Assembly: GCF_000255295.1 (NCBI RefSeq)
Contig: NC_017030.1
Coordinates: forward strand, 5,828,001 to 5,892,000
Length of the DNA stretch: 64,000 nt
Direction: 5' to 3'
DNA from: Corallococcus coralloides DSM 2259
GTDB lineage: Bacteria > Myxococcota > Myxococcia > Myxococcales > Myxococcaceae
Of the stretch, positions 7,525 to 17,600 are shown piece by piece. A program made the translations under genes and the position numbers. How positions within the stretch are numbered: position 1 is the stretch's first letter; every line of letters begins with the position of its first letter. The notes below the pieces were generated by a model. It had not been told where the DNA came from and ran no database searches. It saw only the letters and a list, made by a program, of their open reading frames with translations.

Positions 7525-9717
7525 ATGGACCGAGTCCTCCGCATCAAGCCCCACCTGCGCGCCGAGGTGCTCGACGCGCGGCGCGTGTTCCTCGTCGGAG
7601 AGCGCGCCCAGTTCCTGCTGGAGGGGGAGCTGCACGCGAGCATCGTGCCCCTGCTGGATGGCGAGCGCACCGTGGAGAACGTCATCGCCGCGCTGGCGGG
7701 ACGGGCCTCCGCGCCGGAGGTGCTCTACGCGCTGTCGCTCCTGGAGGAGCGCGGGCACGTGGAGGAAGCGCACGACGTCTTCGATGCCAGCGTCGCCGGC
7801 TTCTGGGAGTCATTGGGCGTGGGCGCGGCCACCGCGGCCGGGCGGCTGTTGGACGTGTCCGTCTCCGTGCACGCGGTGGACGGCGAGGACGGCGAAGGGC
7901 TGGCGGAGGCGCTGCGCGACACCGGCCTGGACGTGTGCGACGCCGCCGACCGCCGCGTGCTGCTGGTGGACGACTACCTGTCGCAGGAAGCACTCGCGCT
8001 CGCGGAAGAGGCCCGGAGCGCGGGCGCCGCGTTCCTCCCGCTGAAGGTGTCCGGCACCGCGTGTCACGCGGGCCCGGTGGTGGGCACCGGCGAGCGCGCC
8101 TGCTGGACGTGTCTCACGGCGCGGCTGTTGGACAACCGCCCCATCGAGAAGTACCTCGCGCGCAAGGGCACCCCGCCGCGCGCCATCCGCCCGCCGCGCA
8201 CGGGCCTGCCCACCACCGCGAAGGCAGGGCTGTCCTTCGCGGCGACGCTCGCGGCCCGCTGGGTGGTGGATGGGCCCGGGCGCCCGGGCCAGACGCGGCT
8301 GTGGACGCTGGACTTCGCCACCTGGAAGCTGGAGTCGCACGCGGTGGCGCGGCGTCCGCAGTGCCCGGATTGCGGCGACCCGCACTGGATGGAGGCCCGC
8401 GCGAAGAAGCCCCTGGAGCTGGCCTCGCGCTCCAAGCGCTTCACCGACGACGGGGGCCACCGCATCCTCACGCCCGAGCAGACCTGGGAGCGCCACCGCC
8501 ACCTCATCAGCCCGGTGACAGGCGTGGTGAGCGACCTGCGCGCGGTGCCGGGCGACGCGCCGCTGGGCCACATCCAGTCCGCGGTCTTCCGCGTGTGCCC
8601 GTGGACGGACGCGCCGGCCTCCGACGACTTCCACCGCGTGGCCAGCGGCAAGGGCCGCACGGAGGCCCAGGCCCGAGCGGGCGCGCTGTGTGAAGCCCTG
8701 GAGCGCTACAGCGCGGTGTTCCAGGGCGACGAGCCCCGCGTCCACGCCACGGCGTCCCAGCTGGGCGCGCAGGCCGTGCACCCGGACGCGCTCCAGCACT
8801 TCAGCTCCGCGCAGTTCCAGTCCCGGCCCGAAACCGCGAGCCGCGACATGCGCACCGCGGTGCCCCGTCCGTACGCGGATCAACCCATGGACTGGAGCCC
8901 CGCGTATTCGCTCACGCACGGGGTCCACAAGTACGTGCCCACGTCGTTCGCGTACCTCTTCGCGCCCCCGCCCCCATCTGGAGACGGGCCGTTCTGCTTC
9001 TTCAACTCCAACGGGAACGCGGCGGGCAACTGCGTGGAGGAGGCCATCCTCCAGGGGTTCCTGGAGCTGGTGGAGCGCGATGCGGTGGCGCTCTGGTGGT
9101 ACAACCGCCTGCGGCGCCCGCGCGTGGACCTGCGCTCCTTCGACGAGCCTTGGTTCGCGTCCGTGAGCGCGCACTATCAATCGCTCGGCCTCCAGCTGTC
9201 CGTGTTGGACCTTACGCACGACCTGGGCATCCCGGTGTTCGCCGCGCTCGTGTGGTCGCCGGAGCGCGGCCGGGCCTGGGCCGGGTGCGGCTGCCACTTC
9301 GACGCGAAGCTCGCCGTGCAGCGCGCGCTCACGGAGGTGGCCCAGTGCTACGACCCGAAGGACGTGTCGCCGTCGCCCTGGGACGCCAGCGCGCATGGCG
9401 ACGTCAGCTGGCTCTTCCCCAATGACCTGGTCCCCGCTCGCGTCCGCGCCGACTTCCCCCACATGGGCCACAACGACCTGCGGGACGACGTGCGCGAGTG
9501 CGTGACGCGGGCCGCGAGCGTGGGTCTGGAGACGCTGGTGGTGGAGCAATCACGGCCCGACGTGGGCGTATCCGCGGTGAAGGTCATCGTCCCGGGGCTG
9601 CGCCACTTCTGGCCGAGGCTGGGCCCTGGACGGCTGTATGACGTCCCCGTGCGGATGGGGTGGCTGAAGGCCCCGAAGACCGAAGCGCAGCTCAACCCCG
9701 TGCCCTTCTACTTCTGA
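7525..9717 (+). CDS. TOMM cyclodehydratase, fused C and YcaO (D) proteins
   Basis: A 730-residue fusion that should install azoline rings on Cys/Ser/Thr of the precursor peptide. Residues 1-~300 are the ThiF/E1-like docking ('C') part; its four zinc ligands are Cys193/Cys196 (CWTC) and Cys280/Cys283 (CPDC). Residues ~320-730 are a YcaO ATP-dependent domain with ARAGALCEALERY (Glu390, Glu393) and EEAILQGFLELVERDA (~505-520), which bind Mg-ATP. The C-terminus NPVPFYF is a partial version of the proline-rich YcaO tail. The frame is open from 7432, but MDRVLRIKPHL at 7525 begins the family homology. It is the first of four closely spaced plus-strand genes (gap of 3 bases to the radical SAM gene). 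Confidence 0.93.
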   Translation: MDRVLRIKPHLRAEVLDARRVFLVGERAQFLLEGELHASIVPLLDGERTVENVIAALAGRASAPEVLYALSLLEERGHVEEAHDVFDASVAGFWESLGVGAATAAGRLLDVSVSVHAVDGEDGEGLAEALRDTGLDVCDAADRRVLLVDDYLSQEALALAEEARSAGAAFLPLKVSGTACHAGPVVGTGERACWTCLTARLLDNRPIEKYLARKGTPPRAIRPPRTGLPTTAKAGLSFAATLAARWVVDGPGRPGQTRLWTLDFATWKLESHAVARRPQCPDCGDPHWMEARAKKPLELASRSKRFTDDGGHRILTPEQTWERHRHLISPVTGVVSDLRAVPGDAPLGHIQSAVFRVCPWTDAPASDDFHRVASGKGRTEAQARAGALCEALERYSAVFQGDEPRVHATASQLGAQAVHPDALQHFSSAQFQSRPETASRDMRTAVPRPYADQPMDWSPAYSLTHGVHKYVPTSFAYLFAPPPPSGDGPFCFFNSNGNAAGNCVEEAILQGFLELVERDAVALWWYNRLRRPRVDLRSFDEPWFASVSAHYQSLGLQLSVLDLTHDLGIPVFAALVWSPERGRAWAGCGCHFDAKLAVQRALTEVAQCYDPKDVSPSPWDASAHGDVSWLFPNDLVPARVRADFPHMGHNDLRDDVRECVTRAASVGLETLVVEQSRPDVGVSAVKVIVPGLRHFWPRLGPGRLYDVPVRMGWLKAPKTEAQLNPVPFYF

Positions 9718-9720
9718 GCG

Positions 9721-11673
9721 ATGGCGCCGCCTCCTGCCCCCAAGCCTCGCATCCTCCTGGTCCAGTGCGGCCCCGACCGGCGCCACGTGGACCGGGAGAC
9801 GGAGGACTTCGACCCGGAGCGCGGCCTGGTGAAGCGCGCGACGATGACGCCGCTGGCCTGCGCGACGCTCGCGGCGCTGACGCCGGACGCCTTCACCGTG
9901 GACATCTGGGACGAGGAGCTGCACGGCCAGCTGCGCGCGGACACGGAGCTGCCGGACTACGACATCGTCGGCGTGTCGGTGATGTACTCCGCCCTCACCT
10001 ACCAGGCGCGCTTCCTGGGCGGGCACTTCCGCGACCGGGGCGCCACCGTGGTCGCGGGCGGCCCCGCCATCTCCGCCGCGCCGGAGGACTACCGGGGCTT
10101 CTTCGACGCCCTCTTCGTCAACGAGGCGGAGCGCACCTGGCCGCGCTTCCTCGCGGACTGGCTCGGGGGCGAGTACGCACCCGAGTACCGCCAGCTCGAA
10201 AAGCCCTCGCTGAGCGAGAGCCCCCTGCCCCGCTGGGACGCCATCGCGGCGGACCTCCCGCGCTACGCGTGGGGCTCCGTGCAGACCACGCGCGGCTGTC
10301 CGTTCGACTGCTCCTTCTGCGACGTCATCTACCTGTACGGCCGCAAGCAGCGGCACAAGCCGGTGGAGCGCGTGCTGGACGAGGTGCGGGCCCATGCGGC
10401 ACTCGGAGCGGAGGGCGTCTTCTTCGCGGACGACGAGTTCATCGGCGACGCCGCGTACGCGAAGGAGGTGCTCGCGGGGCTGGTGCCCCTCAACCGCGCC
10501 CTGCCCCGTCCGCTGCGCTTCTTCACGCAGGTGACGATGAACCTGAGCCGCGACGCCGCGCTCCTGGAAGGCATGGCGGACGCGAACTTCTACACCGTCG
10601 TCCTGGGCATCGAGTCCTTCGACACGGGCGCGCTCAAGGAAGCGCAGAAGCACCAGAACGTGCGCGCGGACCTCGTGGGTGACCTGCTGCGCATCCAGGC
10701 GCACGGCATCGGGCCCCGGGGCAGCTTCATCGTCGGGTTCGATCACGACACGCCCGCGGTCTTCGACTCGCTGCACGCGAACATCCAGCGCACGCACCTG
10801 CCCTGGGTGGTGGTGGCGCCCCTCCAGGCCCCGCGCGGCACGAAGCTGTGGACGCGGCTGCGCGCGGAAGGCCGGCTCGCCACGCCTCGCCGGGCGCACG
10901 CGAAGGACCGGGGCGCCATCGTGCTCAACGTGATGCCCCTGGGCATGACGCGGCCCCAGCTGCTCGAAGGCTTCCGCGACCTGGTGGAGCGGCTGTCCAC
11001 CTGGGACGCCGCCTGCGAGCGCATCCGGGGTTTCATCGCCGGCATCCAGCGCCCGCCCCAGGTAGAGGAGCCCCACTGGCCGGAGGCCGTCACCGACCGC
11101 TTCCTGCGCGAGGCCACCGCCGCCTGGGCCCTGACGCCGTCCGAGCGCCACGCCCTGGGGGACACGCTCGCCCAGGTGCGCCGCACCGCCCCGGCGATGC
11201 TGCCGCGCGCGGTGTTCTTCCTCGCGCGCAACCAGAACGAGCGCCGCCGCCATGAGCGCCTCTTCACGGACTTCGACGCGGTGCTGGCCGCCGAGCGACA
11301 GGGGGACCTCGTCCCGGACACCCAGCCCGTCTACGTCCCGCCGGGCTTCGCCACCGCGATGCGCGACGTGTTCCCGGACCTCTTCGTGCGCCTGAGCCGC
11401 GACCTGCCGGACCGCCGCGACGTGCCGGAGGCTTCACGCGACGTGCTGGTGGACTTCGTCGCCCGCTGGGGCGAAGGCTTCCAGGCGCTCCAGCCGCAGC
11501 ACCACGAATTCCTGCGCGAGTTGTGCGACCGTGAGGTGGCGGCGCGCGGTGGCCATCCAGGCACGCTGGAGGTCGTGGAGGAGCAGGCCCTGCGCACCCA
11601 GGCGCGCCGCACCGGCCTGCTGGAAGCACTGCTCAAGGACGTGCGCGACGAGCTCGCGAGCTGGGGACCCTGA
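9721..11673 (+). CDS. B12-binding radical SAM protein of the TOMM locus
   Basis: A 650-residue enzyme. Residues ~10-160 form a cobalamin-binding Rossmann domain (VGVSVMYSALTYQA, VVAGGPAIS). The radical SAM core follows with the 4Fe-4S motif CPFDCSFC (Cys193, Cys197, Cys200) after TTRG, and later motifs FFADDEFIGD and VVLGIESFD. Residues ~400-520 resemble the DUF4070 region of such proteins. The last ~130 residues are helical and of unknown role. Members of this group perform methylations or rearrangements at unactivated carbons; the actual reaction here cannot be read from sequence. It starts three bases after the cyclodehydratase and ends three bases before the amidohydrolase, so it very likely acts on the same peptide. 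Confidence 0.88.
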   Translation: MAPPPAPKPRILLVQCGPDRRHVDRETEDFDPERGLVKRATMTPLACATLAALTPDAFTVDIWDEELHGQLRADTELPDYDIVGVSVMYSALTYQARFLGGHFRDRGATVVAGGPAISAAPEDYRGFFDALFVNEAERTWPRFLADWLGGEYAPEYRQLEKPSLSESPLPRWDAIAADLPRYAWGSVQTTRGCPFDCSFCDVIYLYGRKQRHKPVERVLDEVRAHAALGAEGVFFADDEFIGDAAYAKEVLAGLVPLNRALPRPLRFFTQVTMNLSRDAALLEGMADANFYTVVLGIESFDTGALKEAQKHQNVRADLVGDLLRIQAHGIGPRGSFIVGFDHDTPAVFDSLHANIQRTHLPWVVVAPLQAPRGTKLWTRLRAEGRLATPRRAHAKDRGAIVLNVMPLGMTRPQLLEGFRDLVERLSTWDAACERIRGFIAGIQRPPQVEEPHWPEAVTDRFLREATAAWALTPSERHALGDTLAQVRRTAPAMLPRAVFFLARNQNERRRHERLFTDFDAVLAAERQGDLVPDTQPVYVPPGFATAMRDVFPDLFVRLSRDLPDRRDVPEASRDVLVDFVARWGEGFQALQPQHHEFLRELCDREVAARGGHPGTLEVVEEQALRTQARRTGLLEALLKDVRDELASWGP

Positions 11674-11676
11674 CGC

Positions 11677-12834
11677 ATGCGCGACGGCCTTCACATCTTC
11701 GACGCGGACCGGCACGTCCTGGAGCCGCTGAGCCTGTGGGCGGAGCAGCTGGAGCCCGGCCTGCGCCGGCACGCGCCCCGCCCGGGACGCCTCCCGGACG
11801 AAACGCTGGAGGAGCGCCTGGAGCGGCTGGGCCCCCAGGGCCTCCTGCCCGTGCTGCCCCTGCCGGAAGTGGACGGCAAGCCGCTGTGGAACCACATGCC
11901 GGAGAAGGCCTGGCTGGCGTTCTCCGAGCGCTCCTACGCGCAGCTGGGGCGCAATGAGTTGCTGCAGCGGCCAGACGTGTACCTGGCCCAGATGGATCGC
12001 GACGGCGTGGACATGGCGGCGCTCTTCCCCACCTACGCGCTGCTCCTGGAGGGCTTCTCGCCCCTCGAACCCCACGTCGCCACTGCGTTCGCGTCCGTCT
12101 ACAACACCTGGCTGCACGGCTTCTGCGCGCACCAGCCGGAGCGCCTGCGAGGCGTGGGGCTCATCAGCCGGCACCAGCCGGAGGCCATGGTCGCCGAGGT
12201 CCGCCGCGTCGCGGGCTTCGGCTGGCGCGCCGTCATGGTGCGCCCCAACCCCATCGGCGGCCGCCTGCTGTCGGACGCCGCCTACGAGCCCTTCTGGTCC
12301 GAGTGCGAGAAGCTCTCACTCGCGGTCGTTCTCCACGGCAGCGGCCACGTCTACGTGCCGTCCGCGGGCGCGGACCGCTTCGACACCCGCTTCGCCAACC
12401 ACGTGTGCGCCCACCCCATGGAGCTGATGATGGGGCTGCTCGCGCTCCTCCAGGGGGGCGTGCTGGAGCGGCACCCGGCCCTGCGCATTGGCGCCATGGA
12501 GGCCGGCTGCGGGTGGCTCCCGTACTGGGCGTGGCGTTTGGATGAGGAATATCGCGCTGTGGGTGCAGAGGTCTCCGCCACCATCCGACAGCTCCCTTCA
12601 GCGTACCTGCGCCAGCACTGCTTCGTTTCCGTGGAACCGGACGAGCCGTACCTGCCTGACGTGGTGCGCCACCTCCCGGAGGACCGATTGGTATTCGGAA
12701 GCGACTTCCCCCATCTCGACCACGGCGAGGATGTGCTGGGTGCGATGCTGTCCTTGCGTGACGTGATGACCGAAAGTCGTCTACGAAAGGTTCTCTGGGA
12801 AAACCCGACTCGGTTCTACGGTGTGGAACCGTGA
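11677..12834 (+). CDS. Amidohydrolase 2 family protein
   Basis: A 385-residue TIM-barrel amidohydrolase of the ACMSD/amidohydrolase-2 type. The N-terminal metal motif is FDADRHVLEP. Later landmarks are AVVLHGSGH (~residue 220), a central HPMELMMG, and FGSDFPHLDHGED near the C-terminus, where the Asp acts in catalysis in this family. Family reactions are hydrolysis or decarboxylation on small ring compounds; the substrate here is unknown. Tight spacing (3 bases after the radical SAM stop, ~10 bases before the SagB-like gene) places it in the TOMM operon, where related amidohydrolases are often found as accessory tailoring genes. Confidence 0.87.
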   Translation: MRDGLHIFDADRHVLEPLSLWAEQLEPGLRRHAPRPGRLPDETLEERLERLGPQGLLPVLPLPEVDGKPLWNHMPEKAWLAFSERSYAQLGRNELLQRPDVYLAQMDRDGVDMAALFPTYALLLEGFSPLEPHVATAFASVYNTWLHGFCAHQPERLRGVGLISRHQPEAMVAEVRRVAGFGWRAVMVRPNPIGGRLLSDAAYEPFWSECEKLSLAVVLHGSGHVYVPSAGADRFDTRFANHVCAHPMELMMGLLALLQGGVLERHPALRIGAMEAGCGWLPYWAWRLDEEYRAVGAEVSATIRQLPSAYLRQHCFVSVEPDEPYLPDVVRHLPEDRLVFGSDFPHLDHGEDVLGAMLSLRDVMTESRLRKVLWENPTRFYGVEP

Positions 12835-12844
12835 GGCCGCACGA

Positions 12845-14242
12845 ATGAGATTGTCGCTCGCCGAAGGTGTGGCGCTGCGTTGCCCCGACGCGGAGGACGC
12901 GCGCGTGGAGGGCCCTGGCCGCTCACTGCGGTTGGGCCCGCTGGCCCCCGGTGTGCGCGCCGTCTTCGAGTCGCTCGCGGACGGAGGCATCCACGAGACG
13001 GAGGTGCCGGCCGCCGCGGGCTCGGACACGACGCTCGCGTGGTACTGGCTGGACCTGGCGGGAGACGGCGGCCTGCTGTCGTGGACGGTGGAGGAGCGCG
13101 GCAACCTGCTCCTGACGCTCACGCCCGCGTCCGCGTCCTTCCTGCGCCACCGCGCGACATTCGACGCGTCCCAACCGCTGCAGCTGTCGCGCTTCGCGCA
13201 CACGCGCATGGCGGAGGGCCGCGCGGTGCTGGACTGCCCCACGGTGCACGCCACCGCGGCGCTGCATGACCGGCGCGTGGTGTCGCTGCTCTTCGACATG
13301 GCCCGCCCCACGCTGCTGGCGCGGCTCAACCAGTTCAACACCGGCATCGAGTCCTTCACGCTGCGCGAGCTGGTGCGCCTGCTGGCGGAGACGGGCATCC
13401 TGGTCCCCAACGGGCTGGACGTGCCGGCGTCGGAGGAGACGCAGACGGCGCTCAAGCAGTGGGAGCCGCACGACCTGCTCTTCCACCTGCGCTCGCGAGG
13501 CTGGGGCCACCAGACGCGCGCGGGGGCCACCTACCGCTTCCGGGGCGAGCTGCCCAACCCGCCCGCCCTCAAGCCCACCGTGACCGAGGAGGTCGTGGAG
13601 CTGCACCGGCCGGACCTGGAGGCGCTGCGCGCGGGCGGCGACCGCTCCTTCACGGAGGTGCTGGAGGCCCGCCGCAGCCTGCGAGGCCGGGGCGCCTCAC
13701 CGCTCAACGTGAAGCAGCTGGGCGAACTGCTCTACCGCGCCGCGCGCGTGCGCGCCGTGCGCACCACGCAGGACGGCGAAATCACCGACCGGCCCTATCC
13801 CGGCGCGGGCGCGGTGTACGCACTGGAGCTCTACCCCATGGTGGGCGAGTGCCAGGGCCTGCCCCCGGGCGCCTACCACTACGATCCGCTGGGCCACCGG
13901 CTGGAGAAGCTGAGCGGCCCCACCCCGGAGTTCCACGCGCTCCTGGATGAAGCCCGCGCACCGGCGGAGCCCTTCGAGCGGCCGGAGGTGTTGATGGTGG
14001 TGGCCGCGCGCGTGCCCCGGCTCGCGTGGAAGTACGAGACGCTGGCGTACTCACTGGTGCTGCAGGACACGGGAGCGCTGGTCCAGACGCTCTACCTGGT
14101 GTCCACCGCGATGGGGCTGCGGCCCTACGCGCTGGGCCGGAGCGATCCGGACTTCTTCCAGCGCGTGGCGGGCGTGGACGGCTTCGGCGAGGCCAGCGTG
14201 GGCGCCTTCGCGGTGTCGGGAGGCGAGTCTCCGGACCGCTAG
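12845..14242 (+). CDS. SagB-type FMN dehydrogenase (azoline oxidase)
   Basis: A 465-residue protein whose C-terminal ~210 residues are a nitroreductase-fold SagB/ThcOx-type domain: FTEVLEARRSLRGRG (FMN phosphate contact), PYPGAGAVYALELYPMV, YHYDPLGHRLE, YSLVLQDTGALVQTLYLVSTAMGLRPYALG. SagB-type enzymes oxidise thiazolines/oxazolines to thiazoles/oxazoles using FMN. The N-terminal ~240 residues form the usual peptide-engaging extension. The start at 12845 (MRLSLAEG) is 10 bases after the preceding stop; an in-frame ATG at 12821 inside the upstream gene is less likely. It is the last plus-strand gene and converges on the precursor gene with only 18 bases between. Confidence 0.92.
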   Translation: MRLSLAEGVALRCPDAEDARVEGPGRSLRLGPLAPGVRAVFESLADGGIHETEVPAAAGSDTTLAWYWLDLAGDGGLLSWTVEERGNLLLTLTPASASFLRHRATFDASQPLQLSRFAHTRMAEGRAVLDCPTVHATAALHDRRVVSLLFDMARPTLLARLNQFNTGIESFTLRELVRLLAETGILVPNGLDVPASEETQTALKQWEPHDLLFHLRSRGWGHQTRAGATYRFRGELPNPPALKPTVTEEVVELHRPDLEALRAGGDRSFTEVLEARRSLRGRGASPLNVKQLGELLYRAARVRAVRTTQDGEITDRPYPGAGAVYALELYPMVGECQGLPPGAYHYDPLGHRLEKLSGPTPEFHALLDEARAPAEPFERPEVLMVVAARVPRLAWKYETLAYSLVLQDTGALVQTLYLVSTAMGLRPYALGRSDPDFFQRVAGVDGFGEASVGAFAVSGGESPDR

Positions 14243-14260
14243 AGCGCCCTTCGCGACGCT

Positions 14261-14674
14261 TTAGCAGCAGGGGCTGCCGCAGCAATGCGAGCGGCCGTGG
14301 GTGTCGGTGAGGCTGGAGAGCGCCACGGCGTGGTCCGCCACGTCGGCGGGCTTCTTCGGCAGGTGCAGCTCCACCTCCGCGCTGTTCACCTTCCAGGTCC
14401 CGTCCGCCGCCGCGTCCTTCACGCTGGAGGGGACGACCTTCAGCTGGATGCTGGCGGGCAGGTCGAAGTCGAAGCGCTTCTTGAGGGCCTGGCGCGGGTC
14501 CTTCTGGAGGGCCGCCTCGAACTCGGGCTCCTTCCACGCCAGCGCGACGGCGCGCATCCACACGGCCTGCCAGTCATTCACCGAGGCCTTGGCCTCCGGG
14601 CCTCGCGTGGGCTTGCGCGCCACCGGACGGGCCCGTGCGGGCGCGGCCTTCGACTCCGGCTTCTTCTTGCTCAT
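14261..14674 (-). CDS. TOMM precursor peptide (NHLP/BMA0021-like leader)
   Basis: A 137-residue precursor. After a basic, Ala/Pro-rich start, residues ~30-115 resemble the alpha-subunit nitrile-hydratase-like leader used by one TOMM class (DWQAVWMRAVALAWKEPEFEAALQKDP, then FDFDLPASIQLKVV and LHLPKKPAD). The C-terminal core is short and dense in cyclisable residues: DTHGRSHCCGSPCC holds four Cys, two Ser and one Thr. This is the family found next to TOMM kinase/cyclase fusions. A strong Shine-Dalgarno sequence GGAGGAG lies in the 3' end of the upstream kinase gene, 8 bases before the ATG, which decides the start; only one base separates the kinase stop from this ATG. The cleavage site is not obvious; a residue in the VADHAVALSS stretch is a guess. 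Confidence 0.92.
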   Translation of the reverse strand: MSKKKPESKAAPARARPVARKPTRGPEAKASVNDWQAVWMRAVALAWKEPEFEAALQKDPRQALKKRFDFDLPASIQLKVVPSSVKDAAADGTWKVNSAEVELHLPKKPADVADHAVALSSLTDTHGRSHCCGSPCC

Positions 14675-14675
14675 G

Positions 14676-17600
14676 TCAGCGTTCTCCTCCCAGCGCATCC
14701 AACAACGCGCGGGCCTCCGAGACGGGTGGTGTCCCCCATCCTTCGGAGAAGGTACTGTAGACCGTTTGCAGCCGTTGCCGGGCTTCTTCCTGTCGCCCGG
14801 ATGCCTGGAGCACCCGCGCCAGGGCGGTGACGGCCTGCAGCTCCCGCATCCGCGCGCCCTGTGCGTGTGCCACCTCCGCCGCCTGCCGGAAGCAGGTCTC
14901 CGCGGAGAGTGCAGTGTTTCCATCCCGCTGCAGCAGCACCCGGCCCTTGACGTGCAGCATCTTGGACTCGTGGTACGCCTCGCCCAGGGCCTGCGCGCGC
15001 TGCTGGCCGCGCTCCACGGAGGCGAGCGCCGCCTCCACGTGGCCCAGCTCCAGCTCCAGCTCCGCGAGCATGGCGTAGTACGCCGGCTGGTCCATCTCCG
15101 TGCCGAATGCCTCGCGCAGCGCGATGCCGCGCCGCATCGCCTCCAGGTCCTTCACGGCCCAGGCGCGCAGGATGCCCACATAGGCGGCCTGCTCCAGCAG
15201 GCCGTAGCGGTGGGACAGCTCCGAGTGCTGGGAGATGAGCTGGAGCGCCTCCGTCCGGTCGCCGTGCTCCTGGGCAATCAGCAGCAGGTAGATGAACGAC
15301 AGGCCGATGCTGGTGCCGTGGTTCAGCTCGCGGCCCCACGCCACCGCGGCCTCGCCGTGCGCCTTCGCCTGGTCCGGGAAGCCCAAGAGCCACTTCCCCC
15401 GGCACAGCACGGACTCGCCGCCCACGCGCGTGTCCTGTCCGTAGAGGATGCGGTGCATCCGGTGCGCGACCGGGTCGAACAACGACAGGCACCGGTCCGC
15501 CTTCGCCTTCGCCTCGCCCAGGCGGCCTTCCAGCAGCTCGATGTTGGAGAGGATGGTGAGCGCCACCGCCTCCTGGCCCGCGTCCCCGCTTCGCTGCGCC
15601 AGCGCCACCAGGCGGTCCAGCAAGCCGCGCACGCGGCGCTGGTCACCTCCCAGGTGGTAGAAGATGGAGAGGACCCACAGCGTCGGGGCCGCGTAGGGGC
15701 TCTCCCCCACCGTGAAGAGCAGCTCCAGCGAACGCTCGGCCACGTTGCGCAGGTCCTGGGAGCGCCAGCCCTGCGTGGACATCAGCGCCGGCGCGAGCAC
15801 GCCGTTGAGGCTCAGCTCCAGCTGCGCGCGCTCCACCGGGTCGTCGATGGCGTCCAGCCACGACAGGCCCAGCCGGGCGAAGAGGATGGCCTCCAGGTAG
15901 GCGGAGCGCACCAGCGCGGCGAACGCGGCCTTCTGCGCGTAGAGGATGGCCTTGCGCTTCAGGTTCGCGGCGGCCCAGTGGTGCGCGAGCAGATCCGGCC
16001 GCGACTCCACCTGTTCCTGGAAGTGCGCCTCCATCGCCTCCGCCGTCTTCGCGTGCATCTGCTGGCGGTACCGCTTGAGCATGGAGTCGTAGGCCGCGTC
16101 CCGCACCAGCGCGTGCTTGAAGAGGTACACGGGCCCCTTCGGCCGGCGCTTGCGGTGCAGGAGCCCCGAGCCCACCAGCCGCTCCAAATCCGCCTCCAGC
16201 GCCTCGGGCGTCAGCGGGCTCACGTGGCGCAGGAGCTCATGCGTCAGCTCACGGCCCAGCACGGAGGCGATCTGCGCGGTCTCCTTGGCGCGGCCCAGCC
16301 GGTCCAGACGGGCGACGAGCAAATCGCGCAGCGTGCCCGGCACCGAGGGGCCCGCCTTGCTGGCCTCGAGCGCGAAGCGGCCCTCGCGCTCCACCAGCGC
16401 ACCGGACTCGCGCAGCGTGCGCACCAGCTCCTCCACGAACAGCGGGATGCCGTCCGTGCGCGTGGAAATCTCCTCCAGCGCCTCCGGCGAGAGCGGGCCT
16501 CCCGCGGCGGCGGTGGCCAGGCGCTCCACCTCCGCGCGAGCCAGCGCGCCCAGTTGCACCTGCGTCACCGCCGACGCGGCCCAGGGCGGCTCCAGCTCCG
16601 GCCGCGCGCTGAACACGGCGAGCAGGCGCGACGAGGACACCTCCTCCACCAGCGCCTTGAGCAGCTCCAGCGTGGAAGGGTCCGCCCAGTGCAGGTCCTC
16701 CAGCGCCAGCACCACGGGCTGCCGCTCCGCCATCGCGGCGAGGAACGCGAGCAGCGCGTTGCGCGTGAGCTCCCGGTGCTTCAAGGGCGACACGTCCAGC
16801 GGCGCCCAGCGCTCCGGCGGCAGCGGCAGGGACAAGAGCGACGCGAACAGGGGCAGCGTCTCCGGCAGCTCGAAGCTGTAGCCGGACAAGAGCGCCTCCA
16901 GGCCCGTCAGCCGGCCCTCCGGCGGCAGGTCGCGGTTCGGGTCCAGCATCCGCGTGAGCAGGTCCACCACGGGGGCATACGCCTGGCCGGAGCTGTCCTC
17001 CGTGCAGCGCGCCTCCAGCCACGTGTGGGGCTCCGCGCCCAGCCGGTCCCCCAGCTCGCGCATGAGGCGCGACTTGCCAATGCCCGGCTCGCCCGAAATC
17101 AGCACCACCTGCCCCTGCCCCGAGCGCGCCTGCTCCCAGCGCGACAGCACCAGGTCCAGCTCGCGCGTGCGGCCCACCAGCGACAGCGCTTCGTCGGTGC
17201 CGCTCCACGTCGCGTCCGCGCCCTGGAGCACGAACGTCTCCAGGCCCGGGGGCAACAGCTCGTTCGGCGACGCGGGCGTGGGCTCCAACGGGAAGTGCTT
17301 GCGCACCAGCTGCTGCGTGTCGCCCGTGACGAGGATGGCGCCCGAGGGCGCGGAGGTGGACAGCCGGAAGGCAAGCTTCGGCGTGGTGCCCACCACGAAG
17401 CCCAGGCCGGAGAGCGTGGGGTCTCGCTGCTCGCGCGACACCACCAGGCCCGTGTGCAGGCCCACGCGGATCTCCACCCGCGTGCCGCGCTCGGCCTCGA
17501 TGGCACGGCCGCGCCGCTTCACCTCCGCCACCATGTCCAGCGCCGCCTGCGCCGCGCGCCGCGCATCGTCTTCCCGAGCCGCCGGATAGCCGAAGTAGAA